Below, piece after piece: positions 55,259 to 63,004 of a stretch of DNA of 64,000 nucleotides. Under the pieces are notes generated by a model. That model saw nothing but the letters and a program-made list of their open reading frames with translations, ran no database searches and was not told where the DNA came from. Numbering within the stretch: the first letter of the stretch is position 1; each line of letters starts with the position of its first letter. This DNA comes from Litorimonas taeanensis (GTDB taxonomy: Bacteria; Pseudomonadota; Alphaproteobacteria; Caulobacterales; Maricaulaceae), in the NCBI RefSeq assembly GCF_003634015.1, contig NZ_RBII01000001.1, positions 1,178,001 to 1,242,000 of the forward strand. Reading direction: 5' to 3'. A program made the position numbers and the translations under genes.

Positions 55259-56035
55259 ATGTCGACCAAGACTCTTGAGAAAAAGCTTAAGCCTCTTACG
55301 ACGGCGCGCCGCGCCTATATCGGCCTACATGGTTTTGCATATGACCGTGCTAAATTACGAAGCGATCAGGCCAGCACGCTCGTTAAAAACCTATTCGAAA
55401 CCTGTGTCTCTCATGGAGAAAAAGTCGAAACTCAGTTCAATACTCTGTCTTCCACAGTCAAAACGGATGTCTCTGAAAAACTGAAGTTCAAAATGCCGAA
55501 ACGCGCTTTTAAGACGTCAAATTCCACTAAAAAAGTCGCTGAACTGGAAGCTAAAATTGAACGCTTAAACGCGCAGATTGATAAATTATCTAAGCCAATG
55601 GCCAAAAAAGCTAAGCCTCAAAAAACCCAGCCCGCAAAAGCGGCGGTTACCAAAAATGTTCAAAAGGAAACGCCTGCACCAAAAACCCAGCCTGCCTCAG
55701 CCACAGCAGACACTGATAAATACGCCCCTTACCTCGCGGATGTTCAGCGTTTTGACGCCGCAGCGGATATATCTGTTGTGCGTAAAATCGTCATCCATTG
55801 CGGTATCGCACTCCGTAATAATGACGGTCGTTTTGTAGCCTGCTCAGACGAGACAGAACGTCACACAGTACGCAATAGTTGGCTCATTAAGAAATTGGGC
55901 CTCGAAGATGAAACCGACATCTTAGACGCCAAGGTACAGGCCGTTTGCGAAACAATGAAATCAGACAATAAAAAGAACCGCGTCACGTTTTATTATCTTC
56001 TTGCGAAAAATGAAGGGCGATTAGCGTCGCTTTAA
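55259..56035 (+). CDS. phasin-like/DUF2853 fusion protein
   Basis: A 258-residue protein. The first 95 residues are a helical phasin-like domain (ARRAYIGLHGFAYDRAKLRS), like the proteins covering polyhydroxyalkanoate granules. Next comes a Lys/Pro/Ala/Gln linker (about 95-155) with a coiled-coil piece (VAELEAKIERLNAQIDKL). The last 100 residues match DUF2853 (YLADVQRFDAAADISVVRKI, IHCGIALRNNDGRFVACSDE, RNSWLIKKLGLEDETDILD, KKNRVTFYYLLA). DUF2853 usually occurs alone. No PHA synthase is near. Terminator follows. Confidence 0.75.
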   Translation: MSTKTLEKKLKPLTTARRAYIGLHGFAYDRAKLRSDQASTLVKNLFETCVSHGEKVETQFNTLSSTVKTDVSEKLKFKMPKRAFKTSNSTKKVAELEAKIERLNAQIDKLSKPMAKKAKPQKTQPAKAAVTKNVQKETPAPKTQPASATADTDKYAPYLADVQRFDAAADISVVRKIVIHCGIALRNNDGRFVACSDETERHTVRNSWLIKKLGLEDETDILDAKVQAVCETMKSDNKKNRVTFYYLLAKNEGRLASL

Positions 56036-56054
56036 CGATAGCCTTCCCCCAAAT

Positions 56055-56087
56055 GAAAAGCCCGCCAAATTAGGCGGGCTTTTTTAA
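56055..56087. terminator. bidirectional terminator
   Basis: AAAAGCCCGCC-AAATTA-GGCGGGCTTTTTT, between the convergent phasin-DUF2853 and redoxin genes. Confidence 0.85.
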
Positions 56088-56104
56088 TTAGAGGCTCGAA
56101 TAAT

Positions 56105-56728
56105 CTAGCTCTTATATTTTACTGAACACCCATAAGGCGCCGTGTCTGACTCTGCGATAGGTCGACCCGCTTCCATATCTGCAAGAGCCGCCTTGACGTA
56201 ATTTTTCGCTGTGGCGACTGTTGAATGTTTCGCGCTGCGGTTATCATCAATCGCACCTTGATACACCAAAGTTTGGTCAGCATCGATGATATACATATGC
56301 GGCGTTGTTTTGGCGTTGAACGCCTTACCCATTGTACCTTCTGGATCAAGCACAACAGCACTTGGCGCAGCGTCTCTTGTCACAGTCAAATTATTGGCTT
56401 CGGCGCCAGATACATGGCCTTGCTTACCGGGCGCGCTAGAAATGACTGAGAGCCAAACTGTGTCGCTATCCGCTGTGGCTTCTTTTTGTATGGCTTGCAT
56501 ATTCCCAGTTTCATAATGTTTTTGAACATAAGGACAGCCATCATTCGTCCATTCTAGGATGACTTTTTTACCTTTATAATCCGATAGATTATGCGTCATG
56601 CCGTTAGAATCTGTGACCGTCATGTTGGAAACTGTGGAACCTGTTGCGATTTTGGCGCTCGCTGTCCCGGCAAAACTTAGAGTGCTTGCAATTAGGGCTA
56701 GGGATAAAGTGCGTGATAATTTTGTCAT
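56105..56728 (-). CDS. secreted thioredoxin-fold protein (redoxin/AhpC-type)
   Basis: A 207-residue protein with a signal peptide (ending GTASAK) and a thioredoxin fold. The active-site position shows WTNDGCPYVQKHY, a single Cys65 in place of CxxC, as in AhpC/TSA-like redoxins. Another Cys (YGCSVKY, near 203) could resolve it. DsbD-like reductase follows upstream on the same strand after about 65 bases, so the redoxin is likely reduced by it in the periplasm. Peroxidase or thiol reductase role is possible. Confidence 0.8.
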   Translation of the reverse strand: MTKLSRTLSLALIASTLSFAGTASAKIATGSTVSNMTVTDSNGMTHNLSDYKGKKVILEWTNDGCPYVQKHYETGNMQAIQKEATADSDTVWLSVISSAPGKQGHVSGAEANNLTVTRDAAPSAVVLDPEGTMGKAFNAKTTPHMYIIDADQTLVYQGAIDDNRSAKHSTVATAKNYVKAALADMEAGRPIAESDTAPYGCSVKYKS

Positions 56729-56793
56729 TATAATCCTCTTTAGAATGATAAACGAGCGCTGACGCCGATAGCGGGCGCTTGAGTGACAACCCT

Positions 56794-58890
56794 TTACTGG
56801 GCTTCCTCAATTGCAGTCTTTAACACATTATAAGATAACACTTGAGGCAAAACTTCAGCTCTCACGGAATTGTTAGAATCGCTTGAGCCATGGGGCGAAA
56901 ACATCAGATATAGTGGCACGCCAGCCCGACCATAAGATTCAAGCTCAGCGGCAATCACATCATCCTTGTTTGTCCAATCAGCTATTAAGAAAGCCGTATT
57001 GGTTTCTTTGAACAGCGCTTTAGTTTTTTCTTTATCCAGAACCAATTTTTCATTCACTTTGCAGGTCACGCACCATGCCGCGGTGAAATCCACAAAGACG
57101 GGGCGACCCTCTGCCCGCAAAGCCTCTACCTTCTCTGGGGACCACGCCTGTTTTTCTAAGACCGTATCCGTATCGCTCTCGGTCGTGAGGGTTAGGCATA
57201 AAACGATGGCCGCAAGACACAATATAATCGCCAAACCTTTGGACACGTAATTTTGTACTCGGAATAACCAAAGCGCAAACCCCACCAAAAGCATAGCAAT
57301 CAAAATAGCTATCATGCCGCCAGATCCTGCCTGCATAGTTAAGACCCAAACAAGCCAAATTGCGGCCGCAAACATTGGAAAGGCAAGAAATTCTTTAAAG
57401 CGTACCATCCAAGGCCCAGGTTTCGGCAGCGCTTTTAATAATCCGGGGACATAAGCCATGATTAAAAACGGCAAGGCAAATCCAATGGCCAAGGCCATAA
57501 ACACCGCAATCGTGACCAAAGCGGGCTGCGCCAAGGCATACCCCACAGCACCGGCCATAAAGGGCGCAGTACAGGGAGTGGCTACAATTACGGCAAGCAA
57601 CCCAGTGAAGAATGAACCTTTCAGCCCTCCTTTTGCGGCAATTCCAGAACCTGTATTTTGCAGTCTGGCACCGAATTCAAATAGGCCCAATAAATTCAAC
57701 CCAATTACAAAGAGGAGCAAAGCCAAGAGCGCCACAACGGGCGGTGATTGTAACTGGAAACCCCAACCAATTTCATTTCCGGCGGCTTTCAACCCTAATA
57801 GTAAAAGCGTGAGGGCTATAAATGTCGCTATCACGCCAGCTGTATAGGCCCAAGCTTCACGCCGAATGACAGTACGTTCACCATGCGCTGTTTTTGCAAT
57901 GCTGAGCGCTTTCATAGAAATGATAGGAAAAACACAGGGCATTAGATTTAAGATTAAGCCGCCCAAAAGCGCCGCGAATATTGCTCCAACAAGGCCGATA
58001 TTGCTCTCTGCCAATTGTCCTTTTGCAGGGCTTAGGCCAACATCCAAATTGTCCCCGACTGTTAAGGCTATCTCAGCCCCGACAGATCGGCCGTTTTGTT
58101 CATAAGATAGAACGCCTGATAGTGTATCTGGCAGGCCCTCATCCCACGCATAATCTGATGGGCTCGTTAAAGCGATACCCTTAGTCCCCAGCTCCACTTT
58201 TTGCGGCTCTGAATGCATCAGGATTCCCTGATCAAAAGGGAAAAAATATGCGTTAGAAAAATCACCTTCCGGCAACTCTGTTACCGTGATGGTGGCTGTA
58301 TCATTTGTTTTCGAAACGCCAGCCTTTACCGAAACAGGCTTGGGGGCCTGAGTAATCGCTTCGTTAATGAGCGCTTCCCACAAAACGTCTTTGACGTTTT
58401 CACCAATGCGCAAATCAATAGACGCAACGCCATTTTCGGGAATACATACATCTTTACAAACGAGATAATAAAAATCGACTTCAATCGTTTCAACCGTACC
58501 TATTGCGGCTGTTTCTGGCACTTTTAAAGTCACAGGAAAGAGCGGCGCGCCCTCAAAACCATAATTGATGATGGGGCCTGTCGGCAGGGTCATTGGCAAG
58601 GGCCAAACTATCTCTCCGACCTCCCAGCCCGCGCCTAACACCCAGTCGAGCTGAACGGGCTCACCACTATCGCCGGGATTACGCCAATATGTGTGCCAAC
58701 CTTTATCTAATACGGTACGCAGAGCCACATGAATGGTCTCCCCTGGGGCCGCACTGTCATGGGAACTAACAAGCGAAGCCACAACTTTACCTGTATCAAT
58801 CTCAGCGCTTTCCGCTGCATGAGCCGTCAAGGCCGTCAGCGGTAAGATTGAAATTAAAAACGCAAATAGGCTGAGAAGAAAAGCTTTCAT
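56794..58890 (-). CDS. DsbD/ScsB-type protein-disulfide reductase
   Basis: A 698-residue three-part protein. After a signal peptide (ending TAHAAE) the N-terminal periplasmic domain (about 30-275) contains the catalytic Cys region FYYLVCKDVCIPENG. Eight membrane helices (about 290-575) have Cys in NLMPCVFPI and ATPCTAPFM, the pair that carries electrons across the membrane. The C-terminal thioredoxin domain has AAWCVTCK (Cys607, Cys610). This order (alpha, beta, gamma) is that of DsbD/ScsB. It would draw electrons from cytosolic thioredoxin for periplasmic partners such as the adjacent redoxin. Confidence 0.9.
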   Translation of the reverse strand: MKAFLLSLFAFLISILPLTALTAHAAESAEIDTGKVVASLVSSHDSAAPGETIHVALRTVLDKGWHTYWRNPGDSGEPVQLDWVLGAGWEVGEIVWPLPMTLPTGPIINYGFEGAPLFPVTLKVPETAAIGTVETIEVDFYYLVCKDVCIPENGVASIDLRIGENVKDVLWEALINEAITQAPKPVSVKAGVSKTNDTATITVTELPEGDFSNAYFFPFDQGILMHSEPQKVELGTKGIALTSPSDYAWDEGLPDTLSGVLSYEQNGRSVGAEIALTVGDNLDVGLSPAKGQLAESNIGLVGAIFAALLGGLILNLMPCVFPIISMKALSIAKTAHGERTVIRREAWAYTAGVIATFIALTLLLLGLKAAGNEIGWGFQLQSPPVVALLALLLFVIGLNLLGLFEFGARLQNTGSGIAAKGGLKGSFFTGLLAVIVATPCTAPFMAGAVGYALAQPALVTIAVFMALAIGFALPFLIMAYVPGLLKALPKPGPWMVRFKEFLAFPMFAAAIWLVWVLTMQAGSGGMIAILIAMLLVGFALWLFRVQNYVSKGLAIILCLAAIVLCLTLTTESDTDTVLEKQAWSPEKVEALRAEGRPVFVDFTAAWCVTCKVNEKLVLDKEKTKALFKETNTAFLIADWTNKDDVIAAELESYGRAGVPLYLMFSPHGSSDSNNSVRAEVLPQVLSYNVLKTAIEEAQ

Positions 58891-58997
58891 ATGGGCTCGT
58901 ACCGCAAATTCATAAAAGGGCCAACAGGCTTTCCCCTGTCCTCACGCAGAGGTGAAGTCGTTTGGTTCGCCGCTTTTATAGATTAAAGATTTAGACA

Positions 58998-59032
58998 ATA
59001 AAAAACCCGAATTGTTTCCAATCCGGGTTTAA
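58998..59032 (-). terminator. terminator of the SapC-family gene
   Basis: Stem AAACCCG/CGGGTTT extended by ATTG/CAAT around TTTC; on the minus strand it is followed by TTTTTTATTG. It lies 21 bases after the SapC stop. Confidence 0.75.
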
Positions 59033-59052
59033 ACTTTAAAACCTCGCTTAAC

Positions 59053-59847
59053 TTAAGCAGAGGCTTCGTCTCTGGAACGACGCAAAGTAATATTCACAAG
59101 GCGCTGCCAGTTCCCCAAGGAAACAAGATGGGCATAAGCCACAGCCAAGTAACCACGGTCTGAATATTCTTTGAGTGTTTCAGCAGGCAAATTCTTTAGA
59201 CGCTCTTCGCTAATGGCAAAGTAATCTGCGATTTTTTGAACAGGAGCTTCTGAACCATCAGGGTTTTGTCCGCGGAAGTTCATTTCTTTTTGCTCAAAAA
59301 GGTCTGCTTTTTTGAAATCTTCAATCATGACAGATGTTGCTTGGCGATCACGCTCATAGTTTTGCAGGAACTGGAAGGCTTCTTTTGTGAAAGCTGACGT
59401 TTCGTCTTTATCAAAGAAGCTTTGCGTTGGCTTTTTATCTGTGACGCATTCTGCATCTGTATCAACACAAACAACAAAGCGGTCATTGGCTTGGTCAGCC
59501 GCCAAAACAAATGGGAAACGGCGTGCAAAAGCTGGCATATAGAAATCTTGGTTATACTGTCCATCCGTCACGAATAGGTTTTCGTTTTGGCGGATACCCA
59601 TAACGGCCAAAGGCAAACGATTTTCACCTGCAAAGATAATAGGGAATGACGCAGCTGCTGCACCAAATTCTGGAGCCGTCATAGGCAAGAAGTGCTGATC
59701 AGCCATAAATTCAAAAGGTTTTGCAACGGGCTTTACGCCAAAACTTTTATGAGCTTCCAAAGATAAAGGTTGCGGGTTTTTGTAAAACATTACGTTACCC
59801 GTTACGCCAACGCTGCTATCGGCTTTAGTTTCTGGTTTCTTGGCCAT
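59053..59847 (-). CDS. SapC-family protein
   Basis: A 264-residue cytosolic protein matching the SapC family of unclear role: FYKNPQPLSLEAHKSFGVKP, FIIFAGENRLPLAVMGIRQN-like block, YNQDFYMPAFARRFPFVL, FQFLQNYERDRQATSVMIED and DYFAISEERLKNLPAETLKE. No signal peptide. The family is named from an S-layer-linked Campylobacter gene, and the function is not established. Monocistronic with its own terminator. Confidence 0.85.
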   Translation of the reverse strand: MAKKPETKADSSVGVTGNVMFYKNPQPLSLEAHKSFGVKPVAKPFEFMADQHFLPMTAPEFGAAAASFPIIFAGENRLPLAVMGIRQNENLFVTDGQYNQDFYMPAFARRFPFVLAADQANDRFVVCVDTDAECVTDKKPTQSFFDKDETSAFTKEAFQFLQNYERDRQATSVMIEDFKKADLFEQKEMNFRGQNPDGSEAPVQKIADYFAISEERLKNLPAETLKEYSDRGYLAVAYAHLVSLGNWQRLVNITLRRSRDEASA

Positions 59848-60018
59848 GGTGGTCCTTCCCCAAAGGCGGTGTTAAATTTCGTGTCCTAAATAAGATGTAG
59901 CTCCACTAGTCAAGACCAGTAGAGCCAAATTCCATGAAGCCTTTAGACAATTTGATGAATGGGTTCAACACAGGATTGACGCCTTTCACATAAAGTCAAA
60001 TCAGGCTAAGAGCACCGC

Positions 60019-60459
60019 ATGAGAGACAATATTGATACTGAGAGCCTAAGTGAACGCCTTAGCAGCGCCAGAAACACGGTTACGAGCGCAGGAGAGCGCT
60101 TCACCCCTCTGCGAGAACATGTCTTGGAATTGATTATCTCTGATGGCGGGGCCGTGAAAGCCTATGACCTGCTTGACCGATTAAGCCCCCAATTGGGCTC
60201 GCCAAAGCCCCCTACAGTATATCGCGCTCTGGACTTCTTATCCAAACACGGCCTCATCCACCGCATAGAAGCCATTAACGCCTTCATAGCCTGTGATCAT
60301 AAACATGAGGGTCATCTGGCCGAGTTTTTCATATGCGAAGCCTGTCAATCCGTTGAAGAGCGTCATGCGCATGATCATACAAATTGCAAACCAGACGGAT
60401 TTCACATCAATCGAAGCGTCGTCGAACATTATGGGCAATGCGCCCATTGCGCAGCTTAA
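60019..60459 (+). CDS. zur: Fur-family zinc regulator (Zur-like)
   Basis: A 146-residue metal-dependent repressor: an N-terminal winged helix (about 25-82) with RFTPLREHVLELII, PPTVYRALDFLSKHGLIHRI, then the dimer/metal domain. The structural zinc site is CEAC (106-109) and CAHC (141-144); His/Asp ligands occur in ACDHKHEGH (91-99) and RHAHDH. The Cys-rich C-terminal CxxC and overall layout fit Zur more than Fur. No znu genes are in the window. Stop overlaps closely with the thioesterase gene, eight bases downstream. Confidence 0.88.
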   Translation: MRDNIDTESLSERLSSARNTVTSAGERFTPLREHVLELIISDGGAVKAYDLLDRLSPQLGSPKPPTVYRALDFLSKHGLIHRIEAINAFIACDHKHEGHLAEFFICEACQSVEERHAHDHTNCKPDGFHINRSVVEHYGQCAHCAA

Positions 60460-60467
60460 GGTCAGAT

Positions 60468-61388
60468 ATGCCATTTACATTAACATGGGCGGGTGAGTGT
60501 TCAGCATGGGAGTGCGATGAACTGGGCCATCTGAATATGCGGCATTATGTTTATAAAACCGCACAAGCCAGAGCGGGATTGATTATCCGCATGGGCCTTC
60601 CTGACGCGTTTAAAAACGATGCAAACAGCACCGTTCGCGTTCGCGACTTTCACATCAAATACCAAGCGGAAGCGCGCCCGGGTGACGCGCTGAAAATTGA
60701 AAGCGGACTGATTTCGTTAGATGAAACAACGGCGAAGCTTTGCCATATCATGTATCATTATGACGGACGCATTGCCGCCACAGTCGTCGAGACCGTTGAA
60801 CATATTTACATCCACGAAATCCGCGCCTTTAATTGGCCCTCGCGCGTAAAAGAAGCGGCTCCTCGATTTTTGGTAGAGTTACCCGCTCCAGCCAAGCCGC
60901 GTAATATTGATTTGACGAAAGAGCCTCTCAAGCTCAATTTAGAGGCTTTACTCGATTTAGGGTTATCCGTTGTCGGAGCGGGCGTTTTTGGAGAAGAAGA
61001 AGGCAATAATATCGGCCAAATTACGCCGCAGGCTTATTTTGGGCGAACGACGTCCTCAGGCGGATGGTTCCACGATGGTTGGCCCGAATTGCATGATCCA
61101 AATTACCGCGAAGCCGGTGGTATGGGCGCCCTACTCGAAGCCAGAGCCGTGTTTCACAGCTTTCCAGAGGTAGGTGATGCTTATGCCTATGTGCCTGCCT
61201 TTCTAGGCGCTGATATTTACACACGCGGGATAATGCATAACCTTCTCAACCCTGTGACGGGCGAATGTTACATGACTTCTACGGCTAGAGGCTGTTTGTT
61301 CAACACCAAAACTCGGAAATTGGTAAAAACACCACCAGAACAAGTCGAACATCTGAATGAGAATGTCATTCCGCAATTAAAGGGATAA
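60468..61388 (+). CDS. acyl-CoA thioesterase (two hotdog domains)
   Basis: A 306-residue protein: a first hotdog domain (about 5-125) of the YbgC/FadM type with CDELGHLNMRHYVYKTAQAR, VRVRDFHIKYQAEARPGDAL and ETVEHIYIH, and a second related domain (about 165-300) with LNMRHY-like spacing, SGGWFHDGWPEL and FLGADIYTRG. They would hydrolyse acyl-CoA esters. The frame is open 84 bases further upstream inside zur; the ATG at 60468 has AAGG and gives the right N-terminus. It follows zur by eight bases. Confidence 0.82.
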   Translation: MPFTLTWAGECSAWECDELGHLNMRHYVYKTAQARAGLIIRMGLPDAFKNDANSTVRVRDFHIKYQAEARPGDALKIESGLISLDETTAKLCHIMYHYDGRIAATVVETVEHIYIHEIRAFNWPSRVKEAAPRFLVELPAPAKPRNIDLTKEPLKLNLEALLDLGLSVVGAGVFGEEEGNNIGQITPQAYFGRTTSSGGWFHDGWPELHDPNYREAGGMGALLEARAVFHSFPEVGDAYAYVPAFLGADIYTRGIMHNLLNPVTGECYMTSTARGCLFNTKTRKLVKTPPEQVEHLNENVIPQLKG

Positions 61389-61414
61389 AGATTTTCAAAG
61401 GATATGAGCTTTGA

Positions 61415-62290
61415 TTAAACTTTTGCGCGTTTAATCGCGTCCAGCAAAAATGGGCGCGCTATATCTGGCTGATTTAGCGGAAACATATGATTGGTATCCG
61501 CAAGACGCTCTACATTCTCTTTACCAATCACGCCGCGCATATGGGCTCGGGTAAACGCTGTACTGGGCGCATCCGAGGTCGCAAACACAACTTTCGTATT
61601 ATTGAGTGGCAATTGTTTGGCCGCGCCAAATAAATCATGGTCATGAGAGGGGAAGATAGATTGTTCCCACTTTGGATTGCAGGCCAATTTATAGCCATTC
61701 TGGGAAGGGATAAAGCCGCCCTCTACATAATCCCTCAGGGTCGCGTCAGGAAACCCTTTAAATATTCCGCGATCTTTATAGCGCCCAAAAGCCTGTTCTA
61801 AGCTATCAAATTCAGAGCGGCGACGCCCCGCAGCAACGGCTATCGGCAATTTAGATTTTAGAAAATCCAAGCCGCCCGGCATTTTAAAAACCACACGTAG
61901 GAAACTGGATAAAAGCGGCAAGTCAAAACCCACATAGCCCGCCATTTTATCTTTTAAAATCGGTGCGCTGAGCATTGAGACCACAGCCCCAAGGGAGTGG
62001 CCCGACAGAATTACCGGCCCTTCAATATAGTTTTGCACGAACTCTACGACATCATCCCGAAAGCCATAAAAGTTGCGAAGACCTTTGGGGTTAATCGGTA
62101 ATTGGGTCATGCCATGACCGCGCAAATCCAATGAAAGGGCATGCACCCCTAAGGGTTCAAGCAAACCCCGATAAGATTGGGCATTCAGTCCATTTGCATG
62201 CAACATGACCAGTTTAACGGGCTGGCTTTCATCCCCAAAATGAAGGGCAGAGAGTGTTCCGCCCTTAATATCATAATTTTCGCGGCGCAT
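61415..62290 (-). CDS. alpha/beta hydrolase
   Basis: A 291-residue hydrolase with the nucleophile elbow GHSLGA (97-102; Ser99), LSLDLRGHGMT after strand 4 and the His in LADTNHMFPLNQP. Substrate unknown; small esterase or acyl-thioesterase. It starts five bases before the crotonase stop on the same strand, so it belongs to an operon with the crotonase and acyl-CoA dehydrogenase. Confidence 0.82.
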   Translation of the reverse strand: MRRENYDIKGGTLSALHFGDESQPVKLVMLHANGLNAQSYRGLLEPLGVHALSLDLRGHGMTQLPINPKGLRNFYGFRDDVVEFVQNYIEGPVILSGHSLGAVVSMLSAPILKDKMAGYVGFDLPLLSSFLRVVFKMPGGLDFLKSKLPIAVAAGRRRSEFDSLEQAFGRYKDRGIFKGFPDATLRDYVEGGFIPSQNGYKLACNPKWEQSIFPSHDHDLFGAAKQLPLNNTKVVFATSDAPSTAFTRAHMRGVIGKENVERLADTNHMFPLNQPDIARPFLLDAIKRAKV

Positions 62291-62295
62291 GGGGC

Positions 62296-62997
62296 TTAGA
62301 CAGCGTGAATTTTCTCTGGGTCAAGATCATCTTCAATGGCTTGATCAAGGATTTGAAACACGGCTTTTCGGGAGCGTAATTTCGTGCCTTTGAACGCCGT
62401 CATATTAAGCTGACCAAACATTTGCCCAGCCATTGCTCCGGCCATCGGCATTTGCTCAGCCGGCACAATACGGTCAATAAAGCCTGCATGCACAGCGCCC
62501 TTTGGATTGAAAATCTCAGCATTAATAACGCAGCGATTGAAATAGTTTTTCGCAAGGCGATAACGGGCAATTTCAATACCAAAGTTATGCATCGTCATCC
62601 CAATGAGGGTTTCATTCAACCCCACCTTATAGTCTCCGTCTGCTATCATACGATAATCACACGCCAATAATAAGAAAGCCCCCATAGCGATAGAGTGCCC
62701 CGTAGAAAGGGCGATAACGGGCTTTGGAAAGGCCATTATACGGCGCGCCAATTTTGACCCCTTCGAGGTCAAAATCATGGCTTCTTTTGGCCCTGCTTGC
62801 ATTTCCTTAAGATTAAATCCGCCAGAAAACATGCCTTCGCGGCCCGTTAAAACAACTATGGCGTCATCAGCTTCGGCCTTATCAAAAGCCTCATTCAATT
62901 CCGTAATCATTTGGGTCGACAGGACGTTGGCCTTGCCATCATCCATAGCGATGGTGGCCACATTGCCGTTCAGAGTATAAGTAACAAGATCAGTCAT
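62296..62997 (-). CDS. enoyl-CoA hydratase/isomerase (crotonase) family
   Basis: A 233-residue crotonase. Oxyanion-hole segments MFSGGFNLKEMQ and LSTGHSIAMGAFLLLACDYR, LNETLIGMTMHNFGIEIARY and a C-terminal helix are visible. The usual catalytic Glu pair is not clearly recognisable (NETLIG in place of GxxE), so hydratase activity is uncertain. The frame continues to a TTG at 63021, but ATG at 62997 avoids overlap with the acyl-CoA dehydrogenase gene. It sits between a hydrolase and the dehydrogenase. Confidence 0.85.
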   Translation of the reverse strand: MTDLVTYTLNGNVATIAMDDGKANVLSTQMITELNEAFDKAEADDAIVVLTGREGMFSGGFNLKEMQAGPKEAMILTSKGSKLARRIMAFPKPVIALSTGHSIAMGAFLLLACDYRMIADGDYKVGLNETLIGMTMHNFGIEIARYRLAKNYFNRCVINAEIFNPKGAVHAGFIDRIVPAEQMPMAGAMAGQMFGQLNMTAFKGTKLRSRKAVFQILDQAIEDDLDPEKIHAV

Positions 62998-63004
62998 GGC
63001 GTTC

